From assembly GCA_945898015.1 (NCBI GenBank), contig CAMDGM010000012.1, positions 1 to 64,000 on the forward strand: a stretch of 64,000 nt of DNA, given 5' to 3'. Under the pieces are notes generated by a model. The model saw only the letters and a program-made list of their open reading frames with translations. It did no database searches and was not told the DNA's origin. The DNA is from PVC group bacterium. Its GTDB lineage: Bacteria; Verrucomicrobiota; Kiritimatiellia; CAIKKV01. A program made the position numbers and the translations under genes. Below, in pieces: positions 8,108-17,279 of the stretch; position 1 is the first letter of the stretch; every line of letters starts with the position of its first letter.

Positions 8108-9274
8108 TCAGGAATAACGGCCGGCGCTCAGGCACGTTTCATAGATAGCGGCGAGATTTTCGAAGGGCACATTGGGAGGCAGATTGTTGGCTTCCTGGAG
8201 TATGAAACGCCCGCCGGTCATGACGCCGCTTTCCAGGATTCGTCGGGCTTCTGTGGCGCAGGCTTCCGGTGATGCGGATTGGAGCAGGCTGACGTGAGGC
8301 CCCCCTGATATTTCCACGTCCGGGCCTAGCTCGTTGCGGAGTTTTCCGTGATCCACAGGGAAGCCGGTGTCAAACGCGGCGACGCCCAGTCGGTCCCGGA
8401 TTAATTTGAAATGGCGTGTGGCGTCACCACAAAGATGAATGCTTCGGGTGTGCTCGGATACGGTCGAGGTGAACATTTCGTCGTAGTAACAAGCATGCCA
8501 GGGGAGGATCCATTGGGCGTAGGTGTCGAGGCTGATCAACTGGATGGAGTCATCGGCAAAAGATCCGCCTTCCCCTTTTTCAGGAAAGCCGGCGATTTTC
8601 CGCAGAACGCGGTTCCTGTGAATGACGTCTTGGGTGATCTTTCCGATCAGGCGGGACGCTTTGTCCGGATCTTCTCCGAGCAGGAGGAAGAAATCGGTCC
8701 CGAAAATGGCCGCCGCCGCCGTGACCGGTCCATCGAATCCCAATGTGAATGGGCTGATTCGGACTGGGCGGTTTCGGTACGAGAAGCTTTGCGCAGCCTG
8801 GCTTAGCGCCTTGTGGAAGGCCATGCGGTTGATGATGAATGGATTGGCGAGGACGTCTGAAAAATCGCGCGCCAGAAAGGAATCAAAATCAGATTCTGAT
8901 AAAAACGATTCTACACCCGGCACTTGTCCCTCGCGGAAGGTGATCGTGCCGCCGAAATAGGCGGTGTCATAGGTGTTTTGCACGTCGCCGAGTGCCGTCC
9001 AGTGGTCAGGCAGTGTCGATTCTGCATCGCTAACACGGCTTAGTTCGGTTGCAGTGTATTCCTGAAGACGGATGTTCGAGCGGATGTGAATGCCGGGATC
9101 CTTCACGTATTGCTCAAATGTCCACCCATCGGGATTCAGGGCCGGATTGAGAAGGATAACGCGGGGATTGACATTCCACCGGAGCGGCACACGCGTGGGG
9201 CGGCGGTCAACATAGGCCTTCCACAGCATTTTTTTATCGTCGTTGGATGGGCTAATGGGTGAATGACGTGTCAT
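8108..9274 (-). CDS. Uroporphyrinogen-decarboxylase-fold protein
   Basis: This 388-residue cytosolic protein has the URO-D TIM-barrel fold. The C-terminal part carries the usual substrate-barrel order: IHLCGDATRHF, then HGKLRNELGPDVEISGG, then RFILQEANNLPPNVP. True haem-pathway HemE is about 350 residues and starts differently, and no haem gene is nearby. A catabolic or methyltransferase-like member, as in MtaA/CmuA relatives, is more likely. I chose ATG 9274, which has GGAG five bases upstream; an in-frame ATG at 9346 would overlap the preceding gene. It is last in the minus-strand cluster starting at 12936. Confidence 0.8.
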   Translation of the reverse strand: MTRHSPISPSNDDKKMLWKAYVDRRPTRVPLRWNVNPRVILLNPALNPDGWTFEQYVKDPGIHIRSNIRLQEYTATELSRVSDAESTLPDHWTALGDVQNTYDTAYFGGTITFREGQVPGVESFLSESDFDSFLARDFSDVLANPFIINRMAFHKALSQAAQSFSYRNRPVRISPFTLGFDGPVTAAAAIFGTDFFLLLGEDPDKASRLIGKITQDVIHRNRVLRKIAGFPEKGEGGSFADDSIQLISLDTYAQWILPWHACYYDEMFTSTVSEHTRSIHLCGDATRHFKLIRDRLGVAAFDTGFPVDHGKLRNELGPDVEISGGPHVSLLQSASPEACATEARRILESGVMTGGRFILQEANNLPPNVPFENLAAIYETCLSAGRYS

Positions 9275-9305
9275 AGCGCTCCATGGTGGATACAAACGGG
9301 CGTGA

Positions 9306-10421
9306 TTACCAAGTCCGTGAATCCGGCACAGGCAGCCATCGTCCATTTTCCTGGATGGATTGCTGGCTGACGAGGCCCGGCAGGGTCATATCCATGGCTT
9401 CGTGAATGCCAATGGGACATGGCCGGCGCCCGGTGATGGCGTCCAAAAAGTCGAGCATTTCGAAGTAATCACCTCCGCCATGCCCTGATTTTTGGGCTTC
9501 TTCCATTCCCGCCTTCCAGTAATCCGGCAGGAACTCGTCGGCCAGCGATTCCAAATCAGTCCAATCATGCGCATTCTGGGATTTCGTGCGAAGCCAGATT
9601 CTGTTGTGTTCCCCTGCGGCCCGGGCGGATTCGTAACATCCATCGGATCCCTGCACCTGATAGTGGCTGCAGGAGTGGGGGCGATCAGAAAGCATGTCCA
9701 CGCGGATTTTCACCAGTCCGCTGCTTCGCATTTTGCAGAGCATGACGCTGGATTCCTCGTTTTCATACAACGCTCCGCGGGGATCCCGATAATGATGGCC
9801 GGAGCCAGCGCAGCAAACGGACTCCACGCGATCACCCCGCATCCATTGGAGAATGGGGCCCAGGCTGTGCGTGCCATACGTGATGCCGTTGATGCCGGTC
9901 TGCCACTTCCGCCGCCAGGTGGTGACCTCGTTCAACCCCTTGAGCTCGTGAAGGTATTCCCCTTCCGCGTAGTAAGGAGTCCCCATAAGCCCTTTTTCAA
10001 TAATTGCGCGCACGATCACGTTGGGCTTCAAGTAGGTGTAATTTTCGGCCATCATGTAAAGAGCCCGGTTCCCTTTGCAGGCCTGAACCAACTGGCGGCA
10101 TTCCTCGATCGAGACGCCGGCCGGAACTTCCGACAGGACGTGCTTGCCGCGTTGAAGCGCCGCGACGGCCTGGGGAACATGCAGGGGCATGGGTGTGCCT
10201 ATTACGACGGCATCCACCCCGGAATGGTCCAGCATTTCTTCCAGTTCGGTGTACGTTTCGCGGGCGCCCAGCTGGGCCGCGGCTTCCGGCAGTTTCTCGC
10301 GATTGATGTCGCAGATGGCCCGGATTTCAAACTGCTTGAGCGCGGCACAGGCCGATCTGAAACTGCCGCCTCGCCCGCAGGCCCCCACGATGCCGAGTTG
10401 GATTTTTGAAGAGTGGTCCAT
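9306..10421 (-). CDS. Gfo/Idh/MocA-family oxidoreductase
   Basis: This 371-residue protein has a Rossmann fold (LGIVGACGRGGSFRSAC), a second strand ending in AICDINREK, and a family catalytic-loop region reading SEVPAGVS where many members have EKP. The tyrosine-rich substrate domain contains YMMAENYTYLKPNV and ITYGTHSLGPILQWM. It probably acts on a sugar or cyclitol together with the URO-D-like proteins; the substrate is unknown. The ATG at 10421 has AAGGA at good spacing and replaces a longer alternative at 10457. It lies 51 bases after the LacI gene and 31 bases before the URO-D gene, all on one strand. Confidence 0.88.
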   Translation of the reverse strand: MDHSSKIQLGIVGACGRGGSFRSACAALKQFEIRAICDINREKLPEAAAQLGARETYTELEEMLDHSGVDAVVIGTPMPLHVPQAVAALQRGKHVLSEVPAGVSIEECRQLVQACKGNRALYMMAENYTYLKPNVIVRAIIEKGLMGTPYYAEGEYLHELKGLNEVTTWRRKWQTGINGITYGTHSLGPILQWMRGDRVESVCCAGSGHHYRDPRGALYENEESSVMLCKMRSSGLVKIRVDMLSDRPHSCSHYQVQGSDGCYESARAAGEHNRIWLRTKSQNAHDWTDLESLADEFLPDYWKAGMEEAQKSGHGGGDYFEMLDFLDAITGRRPCPIGIHEAMDMTLPGLVSQQSIQENGRWLPVPDSRTW

Positions 10422-10472
10422 GACTAATCCTTGATGTGAAAGGAGTTGGTTTAACATGGCAGGCGTGGCGCG

Positions 10473-11537
10473 TCAAAGCCGAAAAGAAGAAGCCCGCACG
10501 ATGAGTGACGGCGTGCTCTGCAAATGACGAAAGTTCAGTCGGGGTGGATTTTCGATGCGGGAGAGCAGTATTTGAAAGGCCTGTTCGCCGATCCAGGCAT
10601 CATTGACGCTGACGCTTGTCAAGGGCAAGACCCCGTAATGGGCCAAGGGCGAATCTCCTGATCCCACAAGGGCCACGTCGTCGGGAACCCGAACACCCAT
10701 TTCGAGAAGTATGCGGGCGGCTAAAGAGATGGCGACATCGCATCCGATAATGGCGTCAAAGCCCCCCTTGTTTTGAGCAAGAAACGCGCGCATGGCCGAT
10801 TCCAGAGGTTCCTGGATCGGCATTTCACAATCCGCGCCCACGGACATATCCATGAGTAAGGGCGGGGGAAGGTTTACTTTTTCAAGCTCCTGCCGGATGG
10901 CATCTTCCCGCACCGCGTGCATGAACGGGGTGGGGACCATGTTGGCCAAAGCGATTCGCTTGCGGCCGAGCGCCAGCAGGTGCATTACCTGCAAACGACC
11001 GGCTTCGGTGTAGTCCGCGCTTACATCGTCGCAATCGAAGGGGAGCGAGCAGCCTCCGTCGAGAGTGACGACCGGGAATCCGATTTCCACCAGGCGTCGG
11101 AGCTCAGCGTGAGCACCCGAATCGCCGGGCTGCAGGATCAGGCCGTCCACGCCTTTGTCGAGGTGGAGCTGGATGAGCCCTTCCTCCTGATCCGGGTGGT
11201 TTCCGTGCACGCTGTAGAGAACGGCATGGTGATGCAGACGGGCGGCTTCAAAGATGCCGGTGGCCCGGTTGTGATGGGTGCCGATGTAGAAGACGGGGGT
11301 GATGGCGCCAATGGAATGGGTGCGGCCTTCCCGCAGTGAGCGGGCCGTCTGGTTGGGGCGGTACCCAAGATCGTGGGCAGCCGCGAGGATACGCCCTCGT
11401 GTGTCCAGGGAGGCCCAGCAATTGGGCCGGTTATTCAAAACCTGACTGGCGGTGGCCGAGCTGACGCCGGCCTTGCGCGCGACATCCGCCAAGGTGACTC
11501 GAAAACCCTTTTGGAATGGTTCGATGTGTTCAGTCAT
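10473..11537 (-). CDS. LacI-family transcriptional regulator
   Basis: This 354-residue regulator has the LacI helix-turn-helix at residues 14-66 (VTLADVARKAGVSSATASQV) and a hinge helix (NQTARSLREG). A periplasmic-binding-protein-like effector domain follows, with GVDGLILQPG and the late signature VALVGSGDSPLAHYG. It probably represses the surrounding oxidoreductase and URO-D-like genes until a sugar ligand binds. The start has a clear AGGAG. An insert near residue 40 (NRPNCWASLDTRG) is slightly longer than usual. A dyad at 11564-11590 upstream is a possible autoregulatory site. No other sensor for this cluster is visible. Confidence 0.92.
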   Translation of the reverse strand: MTEHIEPFQKGFRVTLADVARKAGVSSATASQVLNNRPNCWASLDTRGRILAAAHDLGYRPNQTARSLREGRTHSIGAITPVFYIGTHHNRATGIFEAARLHHHAVLYSVHGNHPDQEEGLIQLHLDKGVDGLILQPGDSGAHAELRRLVEIGFPVVTLDGGCSLPFDCDDVSADYTEAGRLQVMHLLALGRKRIALANMVPTPFMHAVREDAIRQELEKVNLPPPLLMDMSVGADCEMPIQEPLESAMRAFLAQNKGGFDAIIGCDVAISLAARILLEMGVRVPDDVALVGSGDSPLAHYGVLPLTSVSVNDAWIGEQAFQILLSRIENPPRLNFRHLQSTPSLIVRASSFRL

Positions 11538-11563
11538 TATAGACTCCTATCGGCTATCATGGT

Positions 11564-11590
11564 AGGTTGCCTTTCCTCTAAAAGCAACCT
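11564..11590. promoter_or_regulatory. Dyad upstream of the LacI gene
   Basis: AGGTTGC (11564-11570) and GCAACCT (11584-11590) are perfect inverted repeats 13 bases apart, just upstream of the regulator's start. No T-run follows, so an operator or leader structure fits better than a terminator. The sequence does not match the classic LacI half-site. Confidence 0.35.
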
Positions 11591-11661
11591 GGAATCAGGG
11601 CTTACGCAAAGAATTATGATGCGTTCGTTCGCCTGTCATGTCAGTTAGGCGTGGCCCTTGG

Positions 11662-12936
11662 TTAGGCGGGGAAAAAGCGGTCGATCTCGCGCTTCGCGAG
11701 CTGGGCGGCGTTCCTGGCATTGGCCAGGTTGCCGTGGACGGTGTAGACGTCGCGGACTAGGATTTCGACGGGGATATCCCGGGTCAGCTCCAAGGTCTCC
11801 CGGATATGAGCGGACCAGGCGGGCTCATTCAGCGTTTTATCCACGCTCAGGAAATTGGGGTCCGGTTTGCGGGAGAAAACGATTCCGGTTCCCTTGAGCG
11901 CTTCGGCCATGAAGCGCTGATCACACCAGCGGGAGATCGAGACTTTTTTCAGGTTCGGATACTGCCGGATGTCGTCCCAGAAGGGATGCGCGGGCTCGCA
12001 GCAGCCGTAGTACACCAGTCCCATGGGTTCGCACAAGTCGCGGTAGTAGGGGAAGCAGAACTCGTGGTACATCTCGGGGGAGACGCCCACCGTTTCCTGG
12101 CTGTTGACGCAGCCCCACATGTCGCGCAGGCGGACGGCTCCGCCATCCCAGTCTTTCCGGGGCAGGCGGGTGGTGAAGTTGTAGCTGGACCCGAAACTCA
12201 TGTCGTTTCCGTTGTTGCACAGGAGCAGTCCTTCCGCCTCAGCCCAGCGCATGCAGGCCAACGCATTGTCCCGGAGTCGGGCCATGAGGAGGTGGACGGC
12301 ATCCGGGGTGTCGCACATGGCGGTGAAAAAGGCTTCCATGCCCATGAGCTGGACCACGCGATAGGTGAGCATGGTGAAGCCGAAGGTGCCGGTGCGGATT
12401 TGGACCGGCAGCAGGTCACCTAGCAACTCGTCCAGAAAGGCCTTCCAGGCGAGGGTGCGCGGCCGGTCCACGCGGCAGACCGCAGGCTTGAGCAGGTGGA
12501 AGTCGCGCTCCAGGTCCGTGATGGGATGGAGGAATCGGTAGCCGCAGTTCACGCCCTCGGCATCCTGAATGGGCTCGGAGTGTATCGCCACGCCCACATC
12601 GTCAATGTCGGTGAACCATCCGATGTCGAAGGTGCCGGGCATGACTTTGTCGTCGTCGATCAATTCGTGATTCCGGATGTTACGCAGCAGATGGGTTTCG
12701 AGGTTGCGCCCGAGGTGCGAGGTGCAGCGATAGACGGAGTCGGGCATGAAATCGCGGTCGAAGGTCCAGGTCTCGATGATGACCGGGGGACGCGCGCCGG
12801 CGGTGTTATCGTTCAGGGCGAACCAGTTGCTGCGCCGCACGGCCATGATGGGCAACGCGGCGTATGCCGCTTGTTTCCGGGCCAGCTCGCGCAGATAGGC
12901 GCGTTCGTTTCCGGTCAAAGACCATGCTTCCGCCAT
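11662..12936 (-). CDS. Uroporphyrinogen-decarboxylase-fold protein
   Basis: This 424-residue protein is the first gene of a minus-strand cluster (URO-D, LacI, Gfo/Idh, URO-D). Its second half shares distinct motifs with the divergent neighbour at 13061: GLVYYGCCEP, PNLKKVSISRW and FSRKPDPNF. The two are therefore paralogues. The paired cysteines in YGCCEP suggest metal or corrinoid-related chemistry, as in methylcobamide methyltransferases of the fold, but that is inference. The ATG at 12936 has AGGAG at spacing 8; an upstream in-frame ATG at 13089 would run into the divergent gene. The substrate is unknown. Confidence 0.83.
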   Translation of the reverse strand: MAEAWSLTGNERAYLRELARKQAAYAALPIMAVRRSNWFALNDNTAGARPPVIIETWTFDRDFMPDSVYRCTSHLGRNLETHLLRNIRNHELIDDDKVMPGTFDIGWFTDIDDVGVAIHSEPIQDAEGVNCGYRFLHPITDLERDFHLLKPAVCRVDRPRTLAWKAFLDELLGDLLPVQIRTGTFGFTMLTYRVVQLMGMEAFFTAMCDTPDAVHLLMARLRDNALACMRWAEAEGLLLCNNGNDMSFGSSYNFTTRLPRKDWDGGAVRLRDMWGCVNSQETVGVSPEMYHEFCFPYYRDLCEPMGLVYYGCCEPAHPFWDDIRQYPNLKKVSISRWCDQRFMAEALKGTGIVFSRKPDPNFLSVDKTLNEPAWSAHIRETLELTRDIPVEILVRDVYTVHGNLANARNAAQLAKREIDRFFPA

Positions 12937-13060
12937 AGAAGAATCTCCTGAAAAACGGGATCCATTGACTTCTGAAGAACGATTGAGTATTGATTGTGCG
13001 AGTTTCGCGTAACAAGTCAAGTGGTGTTCGTCGTGCGTTGCAGAATAGAGGAGTTGAGCC
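12937..13060. promoter_or_regulatory. Divergent promoter region between two URO-D-like genes
   Basis: TTGACT occurs on the plus strand (12965-12970) and again on the minus strand (13015-13020), facing away from each other. Convincing -10 boxes are not seen at either. Ribosome-binding sites are good on both sides: AGGAG for 12936 and GAGGAG for 13061. Confidence 0.4.
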
Positions 13061-14296
13061 ATGTATAATAGGGCGGACAAGGAAATCATCCGGCGATTGG
13101 CCGCTCAGGTGGCGGCTATCGCCGTCTTGCCGGTGCAGGACCAGAAGCGCGCGATGTGGCGCAAACTTAATGGGCGGAAAGCCGTTCGACCCATGGTCAT
13201 GATCGACCAAGTGTGCTGGAACGAGATGAATGTGGCCGATGAACTGACGCTTCGATGCCAGGACGTAGAATGCCGTAGCTATGAGGATTCCCTGCGAAAA
13301 ACCATTTACCAGTGGCACCATTTTCCGGTGGATCGGGTTGTCGAAGCGTTTGTCCGGGTGCCCAAGGCCGTGTCGAACTCACGCTTTGGCATGACGGTGA
13401 AGGAGGAGATCGCGGTGAGCGATCCCACGAACGATGTCGTGGGGCATCATTTTACGAATCAGTTCGAGACGGACGCCGATCTGGATAAGATCAGGATGCC
13501 GGTGGTCACGCATGACCCGGTGGAGACCGCGCGCCGCCTGGAGGCGGCCCATGAGTTGTTCGATGGCACGCTGGGCGTGGTTGAACAGGGCTGTGATCCC
13601 GGCTACCTGACGGTCTGGGATCCGATCAGTTTCTGGATGAATGTGGAGAGCGCGCTATATGCCCTGATCGACCGTCCGGAGTACATGACCGAAATGGTCC
13701 GGCGGATGGTCAAGGGCTACATGAGCATGCTGGATCAATTGGAGGAGCAGGGACTGTTGTGCCATCCTCAGCCGCTGGTTCACTGTACGGGTGCGTATAC
13801 GGACGATTTGCCGGCTCCGGGATTCGATCCGAATCGGCCGCGCACCAAGGACCTTTGGATGTTCAGCATGGCGCAGATGTTGTCCACGGTTTCCCCTGAG
13901 ATGCTCGAGGAGTTTGACCTGGACCTGTGCCGCCCCCTTTTCGAGCGCTTCGGTCTGGTCTATTACGGGTGCTGCGAACCACTCGATCGCAAGATGGCCC
14001 AGGTGAGGAAAATACCCAATCTCCGGAAGATTTCCATGAGCCCTTGGGTGGACGAGGAGATCGGGGCTGCCGCGATCAAGGGGGATTATGTTTATTCGCG
14101 GAAACCGAACCCCGCCTTTCTGGCCTGGCCCGAGTTCAATGAGAAGGCGGTCCGTGAACATCTGCAGGCGTCCGTGAATGCCTGCGCCAGACATGGGTGC
14201 CCTCTGGAGTTGATCCTGAAGGATGTCAGCACTGTGAAATACGAGCCCCAGCGATTATGGCGGTGGGCCGAGATCGCGATGGATGTGGTTGGGTAA
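13061..14296 (+). CDS. Uroporphyrinogen-decarboxylase-fold protein
   Basis: This 411-residue TIM-barrel protein is a paralogue of the product of 11662-12936, sharing the CCEP motif, the PNLRKISMSPW segment and YSRKPNPAF. It is transcribed divergently from it. A central DQLEEQGLLCHPQPLVHCTG segment lies on the expected barrel strand. The ATG has GAGGAGTTGAGCC in front. Members of this group of about 400 residues often sit with LacI regulators and Gfo/Idh dehydrogenases in PVC bacteria, but I know no assigned reaction. A role as a methyltransferase or decarboxylase in carbohydrate use is speculation. Confidence 0.83.
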   Translation: MYNRADKEIIRRLAAQVAAIAVLPVQDQKRAMWRKLNGRKAVRPMVMIDQVCWNEMNVADELTLRCQDVECRSYEDSLRKTIYQWHHFPVDRVVEAFVRVPKAVSNSRFGMTVKEEIAVSDPTNDVVGHHFTNQFETDADLDKIRMPVVTHDPVETARRLEAAHELFDGTLGVVEQGCDPGYLTVWDPISFWMNVESALYALIDRPEYMTEMVRRMVKGYMSMLDQLEEQGLLCHPQPLVHCTGAYTDDLPAPGFDPNRPRTKDLWMFSMAQMLSTVSPEMLEEFDLDLCRPLFERFGLVYYGCCEPLDRKMAQVRKIPNLRKISMSPWVDEEIGAAAIKGDYVYSRKPNPAFLAWPEFNEKAVREHLQASVNACARHGCPLELILKDVSTVKYEPQRLWRWAEIAMDVVG

Positions 14297-14434
14297 CTCG
14301 GGGAATGGCCTGCTGGCCTGTCGGGCCATGAGATGGGCCATGAGACGGGGCTTGCCGCCAGCGGATGGGTTTGAGATACTCGCTGGATTCATGATCAGGA
14401 TTATTCAAACGTGGCCTGATTGGAAAGGAAACGG

Positions 14435-15400
14435 ATGAGCAAGCTATTCGTGGCTGTGCTGGTGGCGGGCGTTCTGGCGGGAAACAGCCTCCTGGCCGAA
14501 AAGGTTCAGATTGACGGTGTGGCGGCATGGGTCAACGGCGACGCCATAACCGTCATGGACGTGTTGCGTGAGGCTCAGCCCTTGTTTGGCGCGCTCATCC
14601 AGGAGAAGGGGCTTTCGCGGGCGGAGTTGAATACGCGGCGGATGAAGATTTTCGAGCAGGTCCGGCGGAACCTGGTGGATGCCCAGCTCATCTATGCCGG
14701 CTATCAGAAGGATAAGCAAAAGACGCAGGTGGCGATCACCGATCAGATGGTGGATTCCCGGATCAATGACATGGTTCAGGAGGATTTCGGAGGAAGCCGG
14801 GAAAAGCTGATGAAAGCCCTGTCCGAAGAGCGTCAGACCTATGACGAATGGCGCGACCGGATGACCCGGCGCATTATTGTGCAGGGCATGCGGGCGCGCG
14901 AAGTCACCGCCAAGGTGCAGGTGACGCCACAGGCTGTCCGGGATTATTACGAGGCGCATCGGTCTGATTACCAGCATCCCGGGCAGGTGCTCCTGCGGCG
15001 GATGGTGTTTTCGGGGCCTGATGCCGCCGACCGGAGCCGCCTGGTGATGGATCGGCTTTCGGCAGGCGATGATTTTGCGGCGCTGGCCCGGAGTCCTGCG
15101 GGTGGTTCAGATTCCGCCGGAGGAGCCTGGGGCTGGCGTGTGACCGCGGACCTTTCCCCTGCGCTTCTTGAAAAACTGGCGATCATGCGCGTGGGCGGCG
15201 TTGGCCAGATTAATCTGGAAGGGGATTGGCAAATCATCAAGTTGGAGGGGCGCGATCTGATTCCTTTTGAGGATGCCCAGAATTCGATTGAGGATAGCCT
15301 CCGTCGGACTGAGGCACAGCGGTTGAATGAATTGTGGATGGACAAGCTTGAGCGTCAATTCCATGTCAGAGTCATCGAACAAAATCCCTGGAACGAGTAA
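14435..15400 (+). CDS. SurA-like periplasmic chaperone with parvulin domain
   Basis: This 321-residue exported protein has a signal peptide at residues 1-21 (ending SLLA/EK), a SurA_N helical chaperone region at about 25-160 and one PpiC-type parvulin domain at about 170-270. The parvulin part is weak: the GGAWGWRVTADLSPALLEKL segment is present. In Gram-negatives SurA folds outer-membrane proteins. The ATG at 14435 has AAGGAAA; an in-frame TTG at 14420 is the alternative. It is followed by pdxA and rsmA, the same order as in the enterobacterial surA-pdxA-ksgA operon, which supports the call. Confidence 0.8.
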   Translation: MSKLFVAVLVAGVLAGNSLLAEKVQIDGVAAWVNGDAITVMDVLREAQPLFGALIQEKGLSRAELNTRRMKIFEQVRRNLVDAQLIYAGYQKDKQKTQVAITDQMVDSRINDMVQEDFGGSREKLMKALSEERQTYDEWRDRMTRRIIVQGMRAREVTAKVQVTPQAVRDYYEAHRSDYQHPGQVLLRRMVFSGPDAADRSRLVMDRLSAGDDFAALARSPAGGSDSAGGAWGWRVTADLSPALLEKLAIMRVGGVGQINLEGDWQIIKLEGRDLIPFEDAQNSIEDSLRRTEAQRLNELWMDKLERQFHVRVIEQNPWNE

Positions 15401-16403
15401 TCGGAAAACGGTCCTGGCCATCACCTTGGGGGACGCTGGTGGAGTCGGGCCCGAGGTTGCCGTTCGAGCGGCTTTGGAATTCCCTTGGCCGGACCGGCTC
15501 CGTCTTGTTCTAGTGGGCGCCCGGTCGGTTGCGGATGCCGCATCCGGCCTGATTGGCGTTTCCTGTCTTCCGGCTTGGTCGCCCGGATCTGATCTGCCTC
15601 CGGTTTCGGTCTGGGATCCCCGGCCGATCCGGTTGAATCGGGTTTCGGCCCGGCCTTCGGCCGGCGCCGCGCGCGCCGCGACGGCCTGGATTGAATCCGC
15701 GGTTGAGGGTTGTTTGTGCGGTACGTTTGCCGGCCTGGTTACGGCTCCCTTGTGCAAGGAGGGCCTCGATCTGGCGGGGATTCCCTATCCTGGCCATACG
15801 GAAATGCTGGCGGCGCTGACCGGTACCCGGCGTTATGCCATGCTGCTGGCCGGCGGGCCTTTGCGGGTGGTGCTGGCGACCCGGCACCTATCGCTGGCCC
15901 GTGTGCCTGCGGCCGTGACGCGCGAGGCGATTCGGGAGGCGGTGGAGCTGACACGGGAAAGCCTGCCGTGGCTGGGGTTCCCCCGCGGCCGGATCGCCGT
16001 CTGTGCGCTCAATCCCCATGCCGGCGACGGCGGGCTGCTGGGGCGCGAGGAGTCGGAGGTCATTATCCCCGAAATCCGCGCCTTGCGTCGGCGGGGCATG
16101 GATGTGGCGGGCCCGGTTCCCGCGGACGTTGTTTTCTACCAGGCCCGTCTCGGCCGCTATGCCGCCGTGGTGGCCATGTATCATGACCAGGGGTTGGGGC
16201 CCCTCAAAATGCTGGCGTTCGATCGCGGCATCAACTGCACCCTGGGTCTTCCCATTGTGCGCACCTCGCCCGATCACGGAACCGCTTTTGATGTCGCCTG
16301 GACCGGCCGGGCGAATCCGCGCAGCATGGTGGAAGCAATCCGGCTGGCGGCCAAATTGGCCGGTCGGCCCAATCCCTGGGCGGCGGGGGGGGTGCGCAGA
16401 TGA
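15363..16403 (+). CDS. pdxA: 4-hydroxythreonine-4-phosphate dehydrogenase
   Basis: PdxA oxidises 4-phosphohydroxy-L-threonine in the DXP-dependent route to pyridoxal phosphate. This 346-residue protein has the family's motifs in order: LGDAGGVGPEV, TAPLCKE, GHTEML, ATRHLSL, LNPHAGDGG, GPVPADVVF, MYHDQGLGPLKML and RTSPDHGTAFD. The histidines in GHTE, NPHAG and MYHDQ are the metal ligands. ATG 15363 overlaps the end of the surA-like gene by 38 bases, with little ribosome-binding sequence, so coupling is likely. It overlaps rsmA by four bases (ATGA). Confidence 0.95.
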   Translation: MSESSNKIPGTSNRKTVLAITLGDAGGVGPEVAVRAALEFPWPDRLRLVLVGARSVADAASGLIGVSCLPAWSPGSDLPPVSVWDPRPIRLNRVSARPSAGAARAATAWIESAVEGCLCGTFAGLVTAPLCKEGLDLAGIPYPGHTEMLAALTGTRRYAMLLAGGPLRVVLATRHLSLARVPAAVTREAIREAVELTRESLPWLGFPRGRIAVCALNPHAGDGGLLGREESEVIIPEIRALRRRGMDVAGPVPADVVFYQARLGRYAAVVAMYHDQGLGPLKMLAFDRGINCTLGLPIVRTSPDHGTAFDVAWTGRANPRSMVEAIRLAAKLAGRPNPWAAGGVRR

Positions 16404-17269
16404 CGGATAAACTGAGCAGCCCGCGCGTGGTGCGGGAATTGCTGACCGCGCTCGGGGCCGAACCCAGCAAGGCGCTGGGCCAGAATTTCCTGATCGATGC
16501 GAACATCGTCGATATCCTTCTTCGTGCCGCCAATGTGAATCCCGCCGATGCGGTGCTGGAGATCGGGCCGGGGCTTGGGGTGCTGACCGATGAGCTCGCC
16601 GCGCAGGCCGGCGCCGTGGTGGCCGTCGAGAAGGATCGCACGTTTGCGGCTCATCTGCAGAAGCGGTTTGAGGGCCAGTCCAACGTCCGCATAATGGAGG
16701 GGGATTTTCTGGATCTGGACATTCCCGCCCTGCTGGAGGCGCACCAAATTAAAAAAGTGGTGGCGAATTTGCCGTATAACAGCGGCACCCGGATGCTGGT
16801 GGAGCTGATGCAAGCGCCCCGGCCTCCGTGCACGATGGTGGTGACGGTTCAATTGGAGGTGGGAGAACGACTGGCGGCTGTGCCCGGGGATGACGGCTAT
16901 GGGTTGTTGAGCGTGTGGGCCGGGGTCGGGTACCGGGTGGAATTGATCAAGAAAATCAGCCCTTCCTGTTTTTATCCGACTCCGGGTGTCTGGTCGGTCG
17001 TGACACGTCTTTCGGCTCATGATCCGAACCGGCCGGTTCGGCCGGCGTCCCCCCTGTTTTACGCGCTTACCCGGGAGGCGTTCCAGCATCGGCGCAAGCA
17101 GCTGGCCGGCATTTTGGATCGGGCGCCTGAATCCTTGCGGTTGCCGCCTGCGGAGTCGGCAGTCCTGCTAGCCGAGCTTGGCGCGGATGTGCGGGCTCGA
17201 CCCGAACAGCTGTCTGTGGCACAATGGTTGGAATTGGCCGCCCGTTTGACGGCCGTGAAAGCGGAATAG
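16400..17269 (+). CDS. rsmA: 16S rRNA dimethyladenosine transferase
   Basis: RsmA (KsgA) dimethylates two adjacent adenines near the 3' end of 16S rRNA, a late step of small-subunit assembly. This 289-residue SAM-dependent methyltransferase shows KALGQNFLIDANIV at about residue 25, the SAM loop EIGPGLGVLTDEL, and the catalytic NLPYN motif at about 121. FYPTPGVWSVVTRL and the C-terminal helical domain (REAFQHRRKQL) complete the family pattern. It is translationally coupled to pdxA by a 4-base overlap. Confidence 0.96.
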   Translation: MTDKLSSPRVVRELLTALGAEPSKALGQNFLIDANIVDILLRAANVNPADAVLEIGPGLGVLTDELAAQAGAVVAVEKDRTFAAHLQKRFEGQSNVRIMEGDFLDLDIPALLEAHQIKKVVANLPYNSGTRMLVELMQAPRPPCTMVVTVQLEVGERLAAVPGDDGYGLLSVWAGVGYRVELIKKISPSCFYPTPGVWSVVTRLSAHDPNRPVRPASPLFYALTREAFQHRRKQLAGILDRAPESLRLPPAESAVLLAELGADVRARPEQLSVAQWLELAARLTAVKAE

Positions 17270-17279
17270 GAGTATCAGC

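Noticed and set aside
8108-9274. Calling this gene hemE
   Set aside because: No haem genes are nearby; there are three paralogues with LacI and Gfo/Idh genes, which fits catabolism better.
14325-14347. Two 11-base direct repeats (GGGCCATGAGA) one base apart
   Set aside because: Only two units, no promoter or operator context; likely a small local duplication.
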